Assembly (NCBI GenBank): GCA_017556805.1
Contig: JAFYMC010000027.1
Coordinates: 31,822-95,821, forward strand
Length of the DNA: 64,000 bases
Reading direction: 5' to 3'
DNA from: Lachnospiraceae bacterium
Lineage (GTDB): Bacteria > Bacillota > Clostridia > Lachnospirales > Lachnospiraceae
This document shows positions 53,608 through 63,588 of this stretch, piece by piece (position 1 is the stretch's first letter; the number at the start of each line of letters is the position of its first letter). The translations under genes were made by a program, and so were the position numbers. The notes below the pieces were generated by a model. It saw nothing but the letters and a program-made list of their open reading frames with translations, ran no database searches and was not told where the DNA came from.

Positions 53608-54822
53608 TTATAGATTCTCCATACCCCCATACATATCAATCATCGGCATGTACATTGCCAATACCAGTACCGCCACAATAGCACCTAACACTACGATAAT
53701 GAGCGGTTCCATCAAAGTGGTCAAACTGCCGGTGGCAATCTCTACTTCATCCTCATAGTAGTCCGCTGCCTTAATCAACATACCATCGATATTACCGGTC
53801 TCTTCTCCGATTTTAATCATCTGAGGAATCATCATCGGGAACAGTCCGCTTCTGCGAAGAGGCTCACTTAAGTTTGTACCTTGCTCTACCTCTTTCTTAG
53901 CCGCCTGCAGAGCCCGCTTAAAGTGGATGTTCTTCATGGAACGGCTCGTAATGTCCAGTGCCTCGGACAGTGGGATGCCTGCGCCCATCAATGTACTGAT
54001 GGTACGGGCAAAGGAAGCAGAAGCCGTCTTTACCGACAACTTACCGAAGATAGGAGCCTTGATAGCTATCGTGCCGAACACCACCTGCCCTGCCTCTGTC
54101 TTGGCAAAAGCTGTCACTGCAATGCCCACTACTGCGACAATCAAAATCAACAAATACCACTTATGCATCAGGAAATCACTGAATGCCATAACCGCCTTGG
54201 TAATCCCCGGAAGCTCAGAGCCCATACCTGCAAACATCTTAGCAAACTGCGGAATAACAAGGATGGACATAGCAATCAATACACCGATGGCTACAATAAT
54301 GATAACAATCGGATACATTAAAGCCTTCTTTACAAGAGCCTTTAACTTCGCGCTCTTCTCAAACTGCACCGACATACGCTCCATGGCCAGCTCCAAACTA
54401 CCGGAAGCCTCACCCGCTTCCACCATGTTGATTAAAATAGCCGGATAAATCTTCGGACTAGCCTTCATAGCCTCTGCCAAAGTACTACCCTTCTGTACCG
54501 CCGTCTGGGTCTCCTTAATGGCCTTTGCGAATACCTTATTCTCCGTCTGGTCCACCAGCATGCCGAGAGCCTCTACAATGGTCACGCCCGCTGCCAAAAT
54601 ACTCTGGAACTGACGACAGAAGACACTTAAGTCTCGCGGCTTTACCGGATTACCGATGGAAATATTAATGTCCTTATTTAATAACGTCTGCTGCTCTACC
54701 TTGGTAGGAACGAGCCCCTGCTCTCTGAGCATCGCCATGGCACGGCTCTGGGTGTTGGCTGAAATAGTGCCCTTTACCTTCTTACCGTCCTTTGTCACGG
54801 CGGTATATATGTAATCCGTCAT
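53608..54822 (-). CDS. pilC: pilus inner-membrane platform protein PilC
   Basis: This encodes 404 aa with two T2SSF domains and three transmembrane helices. The N-terminal segment YIYTAVTKDGKKVKGTISA is typical of PilC/GspF. It couples the ATPases to pilin assembly in the membrane. Confidence 0.95.
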   Translation of the reverse strand: MTDYIYTAVTKDGKKVKGTISANTQSRAMAMLREQGLVPTKVEQQTLLNKDINISIGNPVKPRDLSVFCRQFQSILAAGVTIVEALGMLVDQTENKVFAKAIKETQTAVQKGSTLAEAMKASPKIYPAILINMVEAGEASGSLELAMERMSVQFEKSAKLKALVKKALMYPIVIIIVAIGVLIAMSILVIPQFAKMFAGMGSELPGITKAVMAFSDFLMHKWYLLILIVAVVGIAVTAFAKTEAGQVVFGTIAIKAPIFGKLSVKTASASFARTISTLMGAGIPLSEALDITSRSMKNIHFKRALQAAKKEVEQGTNLSEPLRRSGLFPMMIPQMIKIGEETGNIDGMLIKAADYYEDEVEIATGSLTTLMEPLIIVVLGAIVAVLVLAMYMPMIDMYGGMENL

Positions 54823-54842
54823 TGTCCTGCTCCTTTCCGTCC

Positions 54843-55898
54843 TTAATAGATACGCTTCTGCATACTGAGAATATCCTGCGCATAGGAAAGCGCGGTATCC
54901 TTTGTAATCTTATTCTTCATGTACAGGTTGTACAAGGAATCATCCATCAGCTCCATGCCCAGCTTCTTACTGGTCTGGATAAGACCGTTAATCTGATGAG
55001 TCTTACTCTCACGGATGAGATTCCGGATGGCCGGGCTACCGAACATGACCTCAAAGGCTGCCACACGGCCGTTACCCTCACTGTTAAGGAGAAGCTGCTG
55101 GGAGATAACCGCCTCCAATACGTTACTAAGCTGGAGACGAATCTGCTGCTGCTGCCCTGTCGGGAATACGTCGATGATACGGTCGATGGTAGCTGCCGCA
55201 CCAGTGGTATGTAAGGTGGAGAGTACCAGGTGACCGGTCTCTGCTGCGGTAATGGCAGTGGAGATGGTGTCCAGGTCTCGCATTTCTCCGAGAAGAATAA
55301 CATCCGGGTCCTCACGGAGTGCCGCACGGAGTGCGCCGGTGTAGTTCTTGGAGTCCATACCGATTTCTCGCTGATTGATGACCGCCTCCTTATGGGAGTG
55401 CAGATACTCGATCGGGTCCTCCAGAGTAATGATATGACAGTTTCGAATCTTATTCATCATATCGATTAAGGAAGCCAGAGTAGTGGACTTACCGGAACCG
55501 GTCGGTCCCGTTACAAGCACCAGACCACGCTTTCTGTGAATCAACTCCTGTACTTCCTTCGGAATCCCTAACTGGTCCGCCGGCGGCACCTGGGTACCTA
55601 CCAAACGGAGTACTGCGGCATATACACCGCGCTGCTTAAATACATTTACTCGGAAACGTCCCTCGCCGATGATGGCATAGGAGAAGTCCGCTTCGCCAAA
55701 CTGGTCCAGACGCTCCTTTGCTGCCTCGTTTAAAATCGGGAAAATCAACTCCTGTAAACGGGCCGGCGTCAGCACCTCGTCCGTCATGGACACCAGCTTG
55801 CCGTGGATACGGGCCTTCGGCGGGATAGCTGCCGTCAGGTGTACGTCGGACGCCTTCAGTTCTTTTGCTCTCAGTAATAGGGAATCAATCTCTGCCAT
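54843..55898 (-). CDS. pilT: twitching ATPase PilT
   Basis: This encodes 351 aa. Walker A is GPTGSGKSTTLASL, the Asp box is EDPIEYLHSH, Walker B is VILLGEMRDLDT, and the His box is LHTTGAAATIDRI. The C-terminal tail is short. It retracts the pilus. I chose ATG 55898 (MAEIDSLL) over the 55952 frame opening, which runs into pilB. Confidence 0.95.
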   Translation of the reverse strand: MAEIDSLLLRAKELKASDVHLTAAIPPKARIHGKLVSMTDEVLTPARLQELIFPILNEAAKERLDQFGEADFSYAIIGEGRFRVNVFKQRGVYAAVLRLVGTQVPPADQLGIPKEVQELIHRKRGLVLVTGPTGSGKSTTLASLIDMMNKIRNCHIITLEDPIEYLHSHKEAVINQREIGMDSKNYTGALRAALREDPDVILLGEMRDLDTISTAITAAETGHLVLSTLHTTGAAATIDRIIDVFPTGQQQQIRLQLSNVLEAVISQQLLLNSEGNGRVAAFEVMFGSPAIRNLIRESKTHQINGLIQTSKKLGMELMDDSLYNLYMKNKITKDTALSYAQDILSMQKRIY

Positions 55899-55908
55899 AG
55901 GAACTCCT

Positions 55909-57642
55909 TTACATATCATCCTCATTTGCGTATGCGATACGCAACAACTCATCTATACTGGTAATGCCTTCCCGCACCAGACGAGCCGCACTCATACGCA
56001 GGGTGCTCATACCCTCCGTCAGTGCCTGCTCCTCCAGCTCCTCAGCGGCTGCGCCGCGGGAAATCAGGCGTTTTACCTTATTGGTAACCGGAAGTATCTC
56101 ATATACACCGATACGTCCTTTATAACCGGTCTCGTTACACTGCGGACAACCGCACGGTTTGTAAATCTTCGTATCCGGCGTACGTTCTCCGATAATCTGC
56201 CACTGCTCCGGCGTCGGCTCGTACTCCTGCTTACAGGTACATAAGCGGCGTACAAGACGCTGGGCGATAACTCCTACAATGGAGTCCGCCAAAAGGTAGG
56301 AAGCAATGCCCATGTCCGCCAGACGGCCGATGGAACTGGCTGCACTGTTGGTATGCAGGGTGCTTACTACAAGGTGACCCGTAATCGACGCGGTAACCGC
56401 GATGCTGGCGGTCTCCTCGTCTCGAATCTCACCGATCATGATGATATCCGGGTCTTGTCGCAGGATAGAACGAAGGGCTGCCGCAAAGGTCATATCCGCT
56501 TTTACGTTTACCTGCACCTGGTTGATACCGTCGATGTTGGCCTCCACCGGGTCCTCAACGGTAATAATGTTAACGTCCGAGGTATTTAACTCACTGAGCG
56601 CCGTGTACAGCGTCGTGGACTTACCGGAACCGGTCGGTCCCGTAACTAAGATAATACCGTTCGGGTTTGCTAAAATGCGTTCAAACTTACGCATCTCTAC
56701 ATCGGAGAAGCCAAGGTTCTTCTTATCTCTGGAAAGTGTCTGCTTGGAGGTAAGTCGCATTACCACCTTCTCACCGAACACCGTCGGTAGGATAGACACT
56801 CGGATATCGTACTCCATACGGTCGACAATCTGAGTGATACGACCGTCCTGCGGCTTTCTCTTCTCGGAAATATCCATACCGCCGATAATCTTAATACGGG
56901 CAATGATGGCGGAAAGTAACGCCACCTGGTAATTATTGATCTCCTGCAGTACACCGTCGATACGGTATCTGACACGGATAATCGTCTCCATCGGCTCAAT
57001 ATGAATATCGGAAGCACGCATACGCACGGCCTGCTCGATAATTGTCTTAACTAAAATAACAATTGGGGAATTTTCTACATCGGCACGAGCCTCTTCCTGA
57101 GCCTTTGCCTCCTCTTCCTTTTCTCCGCGCTCCTGAGTAAAACGGTCCGCCATGGCCTTCGTCTCCTGGCCGCCGTAATACTTATCAATGGTACGCATGA
57201 TTTCGGTATTGGTTGCAAGTACAGGCACAATGTCCATACCGGTTACAATGGAAAGGTCATCGATTGCCATAATGTCCATCGGATCTTCCATTGCTACTTT
57301 GATACCGCTACTATTTTTATCGTCCCAAGCATACGGAATCATTACATATTTTTTTAACAAAGTCGCATCCGTAACAAGTCTCGTAATCTCCTGCGGAATC
57401 TTTACTCCCGCCAGGGATACCGATTCTATATTCAGCTGCTGTTTCAAAACGTCGATAATTGCTTCTTCTGTGGTAAAATTCTTTGCTACCAGCGCAACAC
57501 CGAGACGTATCTTCTTCGGCTGCTGCTTCTGATACTCTAATGCCATCAGTAACTGCTCATTGGAGATAACTCCGGCTTCTACGAGCATGTCACCGAGACG
57601 CTTTTTTTTCCGTCCGAATCCTTCACTTGCAGTGGAACTCAT
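55909..57642 (-). CDS. pilB: pilus extension ATPase PilB
   Basis: This encodes 577 aa. An N-terminal MshEN/T2SSE-N domain (LGDMLVEAGVISNEQL, LGVALVAKNFTTEEAI; this type can bind c-di-GMP) comes first. Walker A is GPTGSGKSTTLYTAL, Walker B is IIMIGEIRDEETA, and the four-Cys zinc site is CTCKQEY...CGCPQCNETG. It powers pilus polymerisation. It is the first gene of the operon, with a strong promoter 80 bp upstream. Confidence 0.96.
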   Translation of the reverse strand: MSSTASEGFGRKKKRLGDMLVEAGVISNEQLLMALEYQKQQPKKIRLGVALVAKNFTTEEAIIDVLKQQLNIESVSLAGVKIPQEITRLVTDATLLKKYVMIPYAWDDKNSSGIKVAMEDPMDIMAIDDLSIVTGMDIVPVLATNTEIMRTIDKYYGGQETKAMADRFTQERGEKEEEAKAQEEARADVENSPIVILVKTIIEQAVRMRASDIHIEPMETIIRVRYRIDGVLQEINNYQVALLSAIIARIKIIGGMDISEKRKPQDGRITQIVDRMEYDIRVSILPTVFGEKVVMRLTSKQTLSRDKKNLGFSDVEMRKFERILANPNGIILVTGPTGSGKSTTLYTALSELNTSDVNIITVEDPVEANIDGINQVQVNVKADMTFAAALRSILRQDPDIIMIGEIRDEETASIAVTASITGHLVVSTLHTNSAASSIGRLADMGIASYLLADSIVGVIAQRLVRRLCTCKQEYEPTPEQWQIIGERTPDTKIYKPCGCPQCNETGYKGRIGVYEILPVTNKVKRLISRGAAAEELEEQALTEGMSTLRMSAARLVREGITSIDELLRIAYANEDDM

Positions 57643-57721
57643 CTACCGGTCCCCCTTCGCCTGTTAATACCGACACTTTCCATCCCAACTCTGTCTATTC
57701 ACGTTCTCTTTACTTGTCCAT

Positions 57722-57750
57722 ATTATAACACAGAATCTGTCCTTTTTCAA
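57722..57750 (-). promoter_or_regulatory. promoter of the type IV pilus operon
   Basis: -35 TTGAAA (57745-57750) and -10 TATAAT (57722-57727) are 17 bp apart. In the gap 57643-58005 I see this promoter, an AT-rich upstream region and the tkt terminator; no gene. Confidence 0.85.
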
Positions 57751-57879
57751 GAGTTTTTATCGTCTAAACCACATATTTTTTCAGAAAATTTTCACTTAGT
57801 GCACTATTTTTTTGTCAATTCGCATATTCTGTGTTTTTTCGTTCTTCTCACACAATCTCTTGTGGTTTCCCAGAAAACG

Positions 57880-57919
57880 ACAAAAATAGTCCGGTCGCAT
57901 TTTTTTGCAACCGGACTAT
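57880..57919 (-). terminator. terminator after transketolase gene
   Basis: The stem ATAGTCCGGT/ACCGGACTAT extends by GC/GC pairs around an A-rich loop and is followed on the minus strand by TTTTTG. Confidence 0.85.
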
Positions 57920-58005
57920 CATAGATACAAAATATCCTTAGATTCTGGCTTTGCGCCCCCGCATTTCCACGGGTTTGCCCATGTCTTTTGGAATTGTTTT
58001 ACAAC

Positions 58006-59988
58006 TTACAGTACGCTCTTCACAGCCTTTACTACGTTGTCTACGGTGAAGCCGAACTTCTCGAACAAGGTGTTAGCCGGAGCGGAAGCACCGAAACCGG
58101 TCATGGTTACGGTAGCGCCGTCAAGGCCGACATACTTGCCCCAACCGTAGTCGATGAGAGCCTCTACTGCTACTCTTGCGCGGATGTTCTTCGGAAGAAC
58201 GCTCTCCTTGTACTCTGCGCTCTGCTGCTCGAAGAGATCCATACACGGCATGGATACAACTCTTACATCTACGCCTTCCTTCGCAAGTACTTCCTTTGCG
58301 TCAACTGCAAGGGATACTTCGGAACCGGAAGCGATGATGATAGCATCCGGAGTAGCCTTGGTGGAGTCAGCGATAACATAACCACCCTTTAATGCTTCCT
58401 TAGAGGAACCTGCAAGCTGCGGAAGGTTCTGTCTGGTAAGAACTAATGCAGTCGGGGTCTCCTTGGAGGTAGCTGCGGAATACCAAGCAGCGATGGTCTC
58501 GGTAGCATCTGCCGGACGGAATACGTTGAAGTTCGGCATAGCACGAAGCATAGCTAACTGCTCGATCGGCTCATGGGTCGGTCCATCCTCACCAACACCG
58601 ATACTGTCGTGAGTTAATACATAAGTGGTCGGAATACGCATGATGGAAGAAAGTCTTGCCATCGGCTTTACGTAGTCACTGAATACGAAGAAGGTGGAAA
58701 CAAAGGCACGAAGACCATGTAAGGTCATACCGTTACCGATTGCTGCCATTGCAAGCTCACGAACACCGAAGTGTAAGTTACGGCCTGCGTAATTCTCCTT
58801 GGAGAAATCTCCCGCATCCTTCATATAGGTCTTGGTGGACGGAGCAAGGTCTGCTGCACCACCGATTAATGCCGGAACGTAGTCCTTTAAGCGGTTAAGA
58901 ACAACACCGGAAAGGTTTCTGGTAGCTTCCGGCTTGTCGTCGAATGCCCAGAACTCTTCGTTGTTGATTAAATCCTTAGCGATGTCAAGGTTGAACATAT
59001 CGTCCCAAGCCTTCTTCATCTCCGGATACTTTGCGCAGTACTCTGCAAACATCTTGTTCCAAGCTTCCTCATCCTTTGCCTTTTCAGCGGAGATTGCCTT
59101 GTAGTTTGCATATACTTCGTCCGGTACAAAGAACGGCTCGGTAGACGGCCAGCCAAGGTTTTCCTTCATAGCTGCTACATTATCAACACCAAGCGGTTCG
59201 CCGTGAGCGCTTGCCTTACCCTGCTTAGCCGGGCAACCGAAACCGATCTGGGTCTTGCAGATAATGAAGGACGGCTTCGTGGTCTCTGCCTGAGCAGCAC
59301 GAATAGCCTTACCGATCTCTTCTAAGTTGTTACCGTCTTCTACGGTAAGCGTCTGGAAGCCGAATGCCTTCATGCGGCCCTCAACATCCTCGGTGAACGC
59401 GATGTCGGTGCTTCCTTCGATGGAAATCTTATTGGAATCGTATAATACGATAAGCTTGCTTAAACCAAGGGTACCTGCGAGGGAGAATGCCTCAGAGGAA
59501 ATACCCTCCATCAAACAGCCGTCACCACCGAGTACATAGGTGAAGTGGTCAACTACATCATAGCCGTCCTTGTTGAACTTTGCAGCAAGGTGAGCTTCTG
59601 CCATAGCCATACCTACAGCCATAGCCATACCTGCACCAAGCGGGCCGGTGGTAGCTTCTACACCTCTGGTGTGACGATACTCCGGATGACCCGGGGTAAG
59701 GGAATCAAGCTGACGGAACTGCATCAAGTCTTCCTTGGTGAGACCGTAGCCGAATAAATGTAATAAAGAGTAAAGCAAAGTGGAACCGTGACCACCGGAA
59801 AGGATGAAACGGTCTCTGTTTGCCCAGTCCGGATTTGCCGGATTGTGCTTCATTTCCTTTGCCCAAAGCTCGTAAGCAACAGCAGCAGCGCCAAGCGGAA
59901 GACCCGGATGACCGGAATTTGCCTTCTGTACGGCATCAGCTGCAAGAACGCGGATCGCGTTTACAGACATGTTATCAATCGTACTCAT
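58006..59988 (-). CDS. tkt: transketolase
   Basis: This encodes 660 aa. The TPP motif is GDGCLMEGISSEAF...YDSN, substrate-site sequences are SGHPGLPLGAA and HDSIGVGEDGPTHEPIEQL, and the GH-rich N-terminus is typical. It transfers two-carbon ketol units in the non-oxidative pentose phosphate pathway, in line with xylose from xylan. tal lies 212 bp upstream. Confidence 0.97.
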   Translation of the reverse strand: MSTIDNMSVNAIRVLAADAVQKANSGHPGLPLGAAAVAYELWAKEMKHNPANPDWANRDRFILSGGHGSTLLYSLLHLFGYGLTKEDLMQFRQLDSLTPGHPEYRHTRGVEATTGPLGAGMAMAVGMAMAEAHLAAKFNKDGYDVVDHFTYVLGGDGCLMEGISSEAFSLAGTLGLSKLIVLYDSNKISIEGSTDIAFTEDVEGRMKAFGFQTLTVEDGNNLEEIGKAIRAAQAETTKPSFIICKTQIGFGCPAKQGKASAHGEPLGVDNVAAMKENLGWPSTEPFFVPDEVYANYKAISAEKAKDEEAWNKMFAEYCAKYPEMKKAWDDMFNLDIAKDLINNEEFWAFDDKPEATRNLSGVVLNRLKDYVPALIGGAADLAPSTKTYMKDAGDFSKENYAGRNLHFGVRELAMAAIGNGMTLHGLRAFVSTFFVFSDYVKPMARLSSIMRIPTTYVLTHDSIGVGEDGPTHEPIEQLAMLRAMPNFNVFRPADATETIAAWYSAATSKETPTALVLTRQNLPQLAGSSKEALKGGYVIADSTKATPDAIIIASGSEVSLAVDAKEVLAKEGVDVRVVSMPCMDLFEQQSAEYKESVLPKNIRARVAVEALIDYGWGKYVGLDGATVTMTGFGASAPANTLFEKFGFTVDNVVKAVKSVL

Positions 59989-60023
59989 GTAAAATACCTC
60001 CGTATACTTTTTTATGAATACCA

Positions 60024-60180
60024 GGCTAAAAAGTAGTGCATTTGCTTATGCCGGCATAAGCACAAATGCACGTACTCTTTAGCCGCCCAAACATGAGGAA
60101 GTAGCGATTTGCGTCAGCAAATCTGCGGATTCCGAATGGTTGGAGGATTGCGAAAGTTGCATAGCAACGAAGCAATCCGT
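60024..60180 (-). repeat. palindromic elements in the tal-tkt gap
   Basis: A ~29-bp near-perfect inverted repeat (60024-60084; GGCTAAA..GTA..TGCATTTG..CTTATGCC) is followed by GATTTGC-gtca-GCAAATC (60106-60123) and a compound stem GGATTGC..GTTGC/GCAAC..GCAATCC (60146-60180). Confidence 0.75.
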
Positions 60181-60200
60181 GGTAATTTAGATTGCTTGTA

Positions 60201-60857
60201 TTACTTGCCGAATACAGCGATGTAGTCCTTCTGGAACTTCTCGATACCCTGATCGGTAAGCGGGTGCTTGGTCATCTGCTCGATTACGGAATACGGAACC
60301 GTAGCGATGTCAGCGCCTGCTAAAGCACAGTCGGTAACGTGAATCGGATTTCTTACGCTTGCTGCGATGATCTGAGTATCGATATCATCGTACATAGCGA
60401 ACATATCGGAAATGGTGCGGATTAAATCGATACCCGGCATGGAGATGTCGTCAAGTCTTCCAAGGAACGGAGAAACGTAGGTAGCACCTGCTCTTGCAGC
60501 AAGAAGAGCCTGGTTAGCGGAGAATACTAAGGTAACGTTGGTCTTAATACCCTCAGCAGCCAAAGCCTTGGTAGCCTTTAAGCCTTCTACGGTCATCGGA
60601 ATCTTAACAACCATGTTCGGATGAATCTTTGCAATCTCTCTACCCTCAGCAATCATACCCTCTGCATCAACAGTGGTAGCCTTAACCTCGCCGCTGATCG
60701 GTCCGTCAACGATGTCGGTGATCTCCTTGATTACTTCCTCGAAGATTCTGCCTTCCTTCGCAATCAGGGACGGGTTGGTGGTAACGCCGCAAATAACGCC
60801 CATGTCATTTGCCTTCTTAATGTCTGCTACATTCGCAGTGTCGATAAAAAACTTCAT
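60201..60857 (-). CDS. tal: transaldolase (Fsa/TalC type)
   Basis: This encodes 218 aa. The Schiff-base Lys lies in [28 protein letters not shown] and [14 protein letters not shown] are typical. The small class may be transaldolase or fructose-6-phosphate aldolase; tkt as neighbour favours transaldolase. Confidence 0.94.
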   Translation of the reverse strand: MKFFIDTANVADIKKANDMGVICGVTTNPSLIAKEGRIFEEVIKEITDIVDGPISGEVKATTVDAEGMIAEGREIAKIHPNMVVKIPMTVEGLKATKALAAEGIKTNVTLVFSANQALLAARAGATYVSPFLGRLDDISMPGIDLIRTISDMFAMYDDIDTQIIAASVRNPIHVTDCALAGADIATVPYSVIEQMTKHPLTDQGIEKFQKDYIAVFGK

Positions 60858-60910
60858 GGATAAATCCTCCTTAAAATAATATCGTTTGTTATAAATGCTC
60901 AGATACCATC

Positions 60911-60939
60911 ACTATACACCAAAAACAAGAATATTTCAA
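60911..60939 (-). promoter_or_regulatory. promoter for tal-tkt
   Basis: -35 TTGAAA (60934-60939) and -10 TATAGT (60911-60916) are 17 bp apart, about 54 bp before the tal ATG. Confidence 0.75.
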
Positions 60940-60968
60940 TCTTTTTTTCGCGATGGGCAAAAAAACCT

Positions 60969-62135
60969 TTATTTCGAAAGCTCCGTCAGCTCCGCAAACC
61001 GATATCCCTCTGCCTTAAGATTATCAATTACATCTCCCAGCGCCTGGGTATTGGATTCGGATACATTATGCATCAGCACAATGGTACCGTTATGATGATA
61101 GGTATTAAAATGGTCTACCACATATGCCTTCCCAGGCTGGTCATTCACGTCATAATCATAGTAAGCAATACTCCAGAAAATCGAAGCATAGCCCATATCC
61201 TGCGTGACTTTCAAGGTACGTTCGCTGTATTCCCCCATCGGCGGACGGAAAAACGGATCAATGGGATAACCTGTCTGCTCTTCCATCACTCTTGCCACTT
61301 CGTGCAGCTCAGCTTCCAGCTCCTCCGGTGTCAAATCCGGAGAACTCAAGTGCCGCACCGTATGGTTGCCTACCAAGTGTCCTTCGTCCTTCATCCGCTT
61401 TACATAGGCCGGATTTTTAACAATAAAATCCTTTGTCACAAAGAACATAACCTTTACGTCTTTTTCCGCCAGGGTATCCAAAATCGACGGTGTAAACCCG
61501 TTCTCATATCCACAGTCAAAGGTCAAATAAATCACCTTATCCTCATCCTGTACATTCTTGTCCAAATAATAGGCAGAGTACTCGTTAATCGGGAACTCCT
61601 CTCCGCTTCCGGACGGCTTATGGTCCTTGTTTCTCCGGAACCACCATGCCTTTTTATCATTCGAGTATTCTTCGTAGTTTGCGTTTACAATTTTAATCGC
61701 TCCCGGCATGCTGTTGGGATGGTCCGACGGTTCAATCACCGGTGTAGCGGTCTCCGACGAAGTCTGCGTCGCAGACTGATTTTCCTCTATGAGCTTGTCC
61801 GAATTCTCCTCCGAACTCTCTCCCGGTGTCATTGTCAGCTCCGGATTTTGCATTGTCTCCGGATTCCGTTCTCCTATTGTTCCTGATGTTGTACCCGGCT
61901 TGTCCCCTGTCTCGCTTCCCGGTATCGTATCCTTTACCGGCGCTGCGGTTGCCTCATCCTTTTTGTCCGGATTCTTCGTCATCTCCGGCGCATCGATCGC
62001 TTCCGGTGCAGGAGTTACTGTTACACTTGTCCCGAAAACTTCCTTTTCCTGTTCCTTTCCGGTACTGATACATATTCCCACAAATGCCAAAGCTACGATG
62101 AAATAAATTGCTTCAGCTATCCACTGTTTCTTCAT
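60969..62135 (-). CDS. polysaccharide deacetylase, PdaA-like
   Basis: This encodes 388 aa. An N-terminal membrane anchor (about 8-24) is followed by a long Thr/Pro/Glu linker (to about residue 145) and a NodB domain with YLTFDCGYENGFT (metal Asp), GNHTVRHLS (metal His pair) and FFRPPMGEYS. The GYENG form fits PdaA-like delta-lactam peptidoglycan de-N-acetylases. It overlaps the upstream gene by 23 bp. Confidence 0.9.
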   Translation of the reverse strand: MKKQWIAEAIYFIVALAFVGICISTGKEQEKEVFGTSVTVTPAPEAIDAPEMTKNPDKKDEATAAPVKDTIPGSETGDKPGTTSGTIGERNPETMQNPELTMTPGESSEENSDKLIEENQSATQTSSETATPVIEPSDHPNSMPGAIKIVNANYEEYSNDKKAWWFRRNKDHKPSGSGEEFPINEYSAYYLDKNVQDEDKVIYLTFDCGYENGFTPSILDTLAEKDVKVMFFVTKDFIVKNPAYVKRMKDEGHLVGNHTVRHLSSPDLTPEELEAELHEVARVMEEQTGYPIDPFFRPPMGEYSERTLKVTQDMGYASIFWSIAYYDYDVNDQPGKAYVVDHFNTYHHNGTIVLMHNVSESNTQALGDVIDNLKAEGYRFAELTELSK

Positions 62136-63471
62136 TTACACTCCTCTTTCCACAATATAACAGACCGCATATCATCCAGAAATACGGCGCCACCTGAATT
62201 ACGCTGATGTTAAAAAAAGCCTGCGCAATATAACCGAAAAAGGCAAAGAAAGCGATTTTTGAAATCATGTCCTGCTTCTCATGCTCCGCTGTTTTCCGTT
62301 TCCTTCCGAAAAACTGTTTCAATCCCGGTATAAACAAAGAGAATAAAAATACAAGGTAAATAACAAGGGCAAAAAATCCTTCAGTTATCCATAAGTTTAG
62401 ATATTCGTTGTGTGCTTTATCTACATATTGACCGTTAAACGAATATCCCCATTTCTCTATCCAAAGCGACCCGAGATGCTCAACTCCACATCCTAAAACT
62501 CCGTATTCCGGCATCAAAGAGACAATTTGTTTCCAAATCAACATCCGTCCGCTTCCCACACTGTTTCCGAATACACTTCCCTCCGTCTTTATCTGTTCCC
62601 CTACCGTCTTAATTTCGGCCGTAACACCCCCGCCTTTCTCAAGATCAAATAAATAAATGACCGCCACCAAGCCGAAAGCAAGTACAAAAAACTGGAACAG
62701 CTTTCTACGTTCTGACACCAGTGCCAAAAACAAAACCATAAGAAGCATCATAACCAGACCTGCATATACCAACGCAGATCTCGCACAAATACATCCGATA
62801 TATCCCATTATTACAAGTACATACCAAATAATTTGATTCCACCTAGAAAACGGATGTGTCACCTCCAACTCCTTATGATAGGAATAAAATCCACCGATTC
62901 CTACGCCCGTAAACAGTACCGTAAATCCCCCATAGAAATTCGGATTTCGCATCGGAACGTATGCCATCCCCGGAAATCTTCCGCCAAACACATAAATTCC
63001 GGTATATTGAATCACTCCTAAAATGACCACTAACACACCAAGCAGTATAAATAAATGTAATATCCTTTTGTGATACTCCTCTTTATGTAACAATGAAGCC
63101 CCTATAAAAATCAAATAGTAGGCCAACAAAGAAAAAAAACCTTCTCCTCTAAGTTCGCTTCCGTACAAAGCCAGCATTTTATCTTCTGCAGATATCACCG
63201 AAATCACGCCAACTAATACCATTCCAATGATACATTTTACAGGAAGCTTCCCTTTTTCCAATGAAAATCGATTATTCAGGCACTCTGTCAAAAGTAAAAA
63301 TCCAAAATAGAATACAGAAATTGCCAATATCGTCGCCTGCATTCCAACCGCCTTATCCGATTCCGGCAAAAAAAGCTGCGGTACCGGCAGCACAAACATC
63401 AACACTGCTAACCCGTAATACAACAATTTCTGTACCTGTTCTTCCGTAATTTTTTTTATCTTCTCTATCAT
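62113..63471 (-). CDS. O-antigen ligase/polymerase-like membrane protein
   Basis: This encodes 452 aa with about 11-12 transmembrane helices. A large external loop near the C-terminal third contains YGVLGCGVEHLGSLW and DKAHNEYLNLWITEG, the Wzy/WaaL hallmark H-N-x-Y/L. Members join or polymerise lipid-linked glycans outside the cell. I chose ATG 63471 (MIEKIKK) over 63516, with GAAGGAAG upstream. Confidence 0.85.
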   Translation of the reverse strand: MIEKIKKITEEQVQKLLYYGLAVLMFVLPVPQLFLPESDKAVGMQATILAISVFYFGFLLLTECLNNRFSLEKGKLPVKCIIGMVLVGVISVISAEDKMLALYGSELRGEGFFSLLAYYLIFIGASLLHKEEYHKRILHLFILLGVLVVILGVIQYTGIYVFGGRFPGMAYVPMRNPNFYGGFTVLFTGVGIGGFYSYHKELEVTHPFSRWNQIIWYVLVIMGYIGCICARSALVYAGLVMMLLMVLFLALVSERRKLFQFFVLAFGLVAVIYLFDLEKGGGVTAEIKTVGEQIKTEGSVFGNSVGSGRMLIWKQIVSLMPEYGVLGCGVEHLGSLWIEKWGYSFNGQYVDKAHNEYLNLWITEGFFALVIYLVFLFSLFIPGLKQFFGRKRKTAEHEKQDMISKIAFFAFFGYIAQAFFNISVIQVAPYFWMICGLLYCGKRSVNEETVDS

Positions 63472-63528
63472 AGTTATACTTCCTTCTCTATCCGTTTCCG
63501 CCTTCTGAAACAACAAAGGCTATAGCTT

Positions 63529-63558
63529 ATTATACAAGAAAACCAACAAAAAAAGCAA
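63529..63558 (-). promoter_or_regulatory. promoter for the O-antigen ligase-like gene
   Basis: -35 TTGCTT (63553-63558) and -10 TATAAT (63529-63534) are 18 bp apart. The -35 lies in the tRNA-operon terminator. Confidence 0.65.
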
Positions 63559-63570
63559 TCCTACGATTGC
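63548..63570 (-). terminator. terminator of the tRNA cluster
   Basis: The stem GCAATC-gtag-GATTGC is followed on the minus strand by seven T. Confidence 0.85.
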
Positions 63571-63588
63571 CCTTTTGTATTCTTATAC

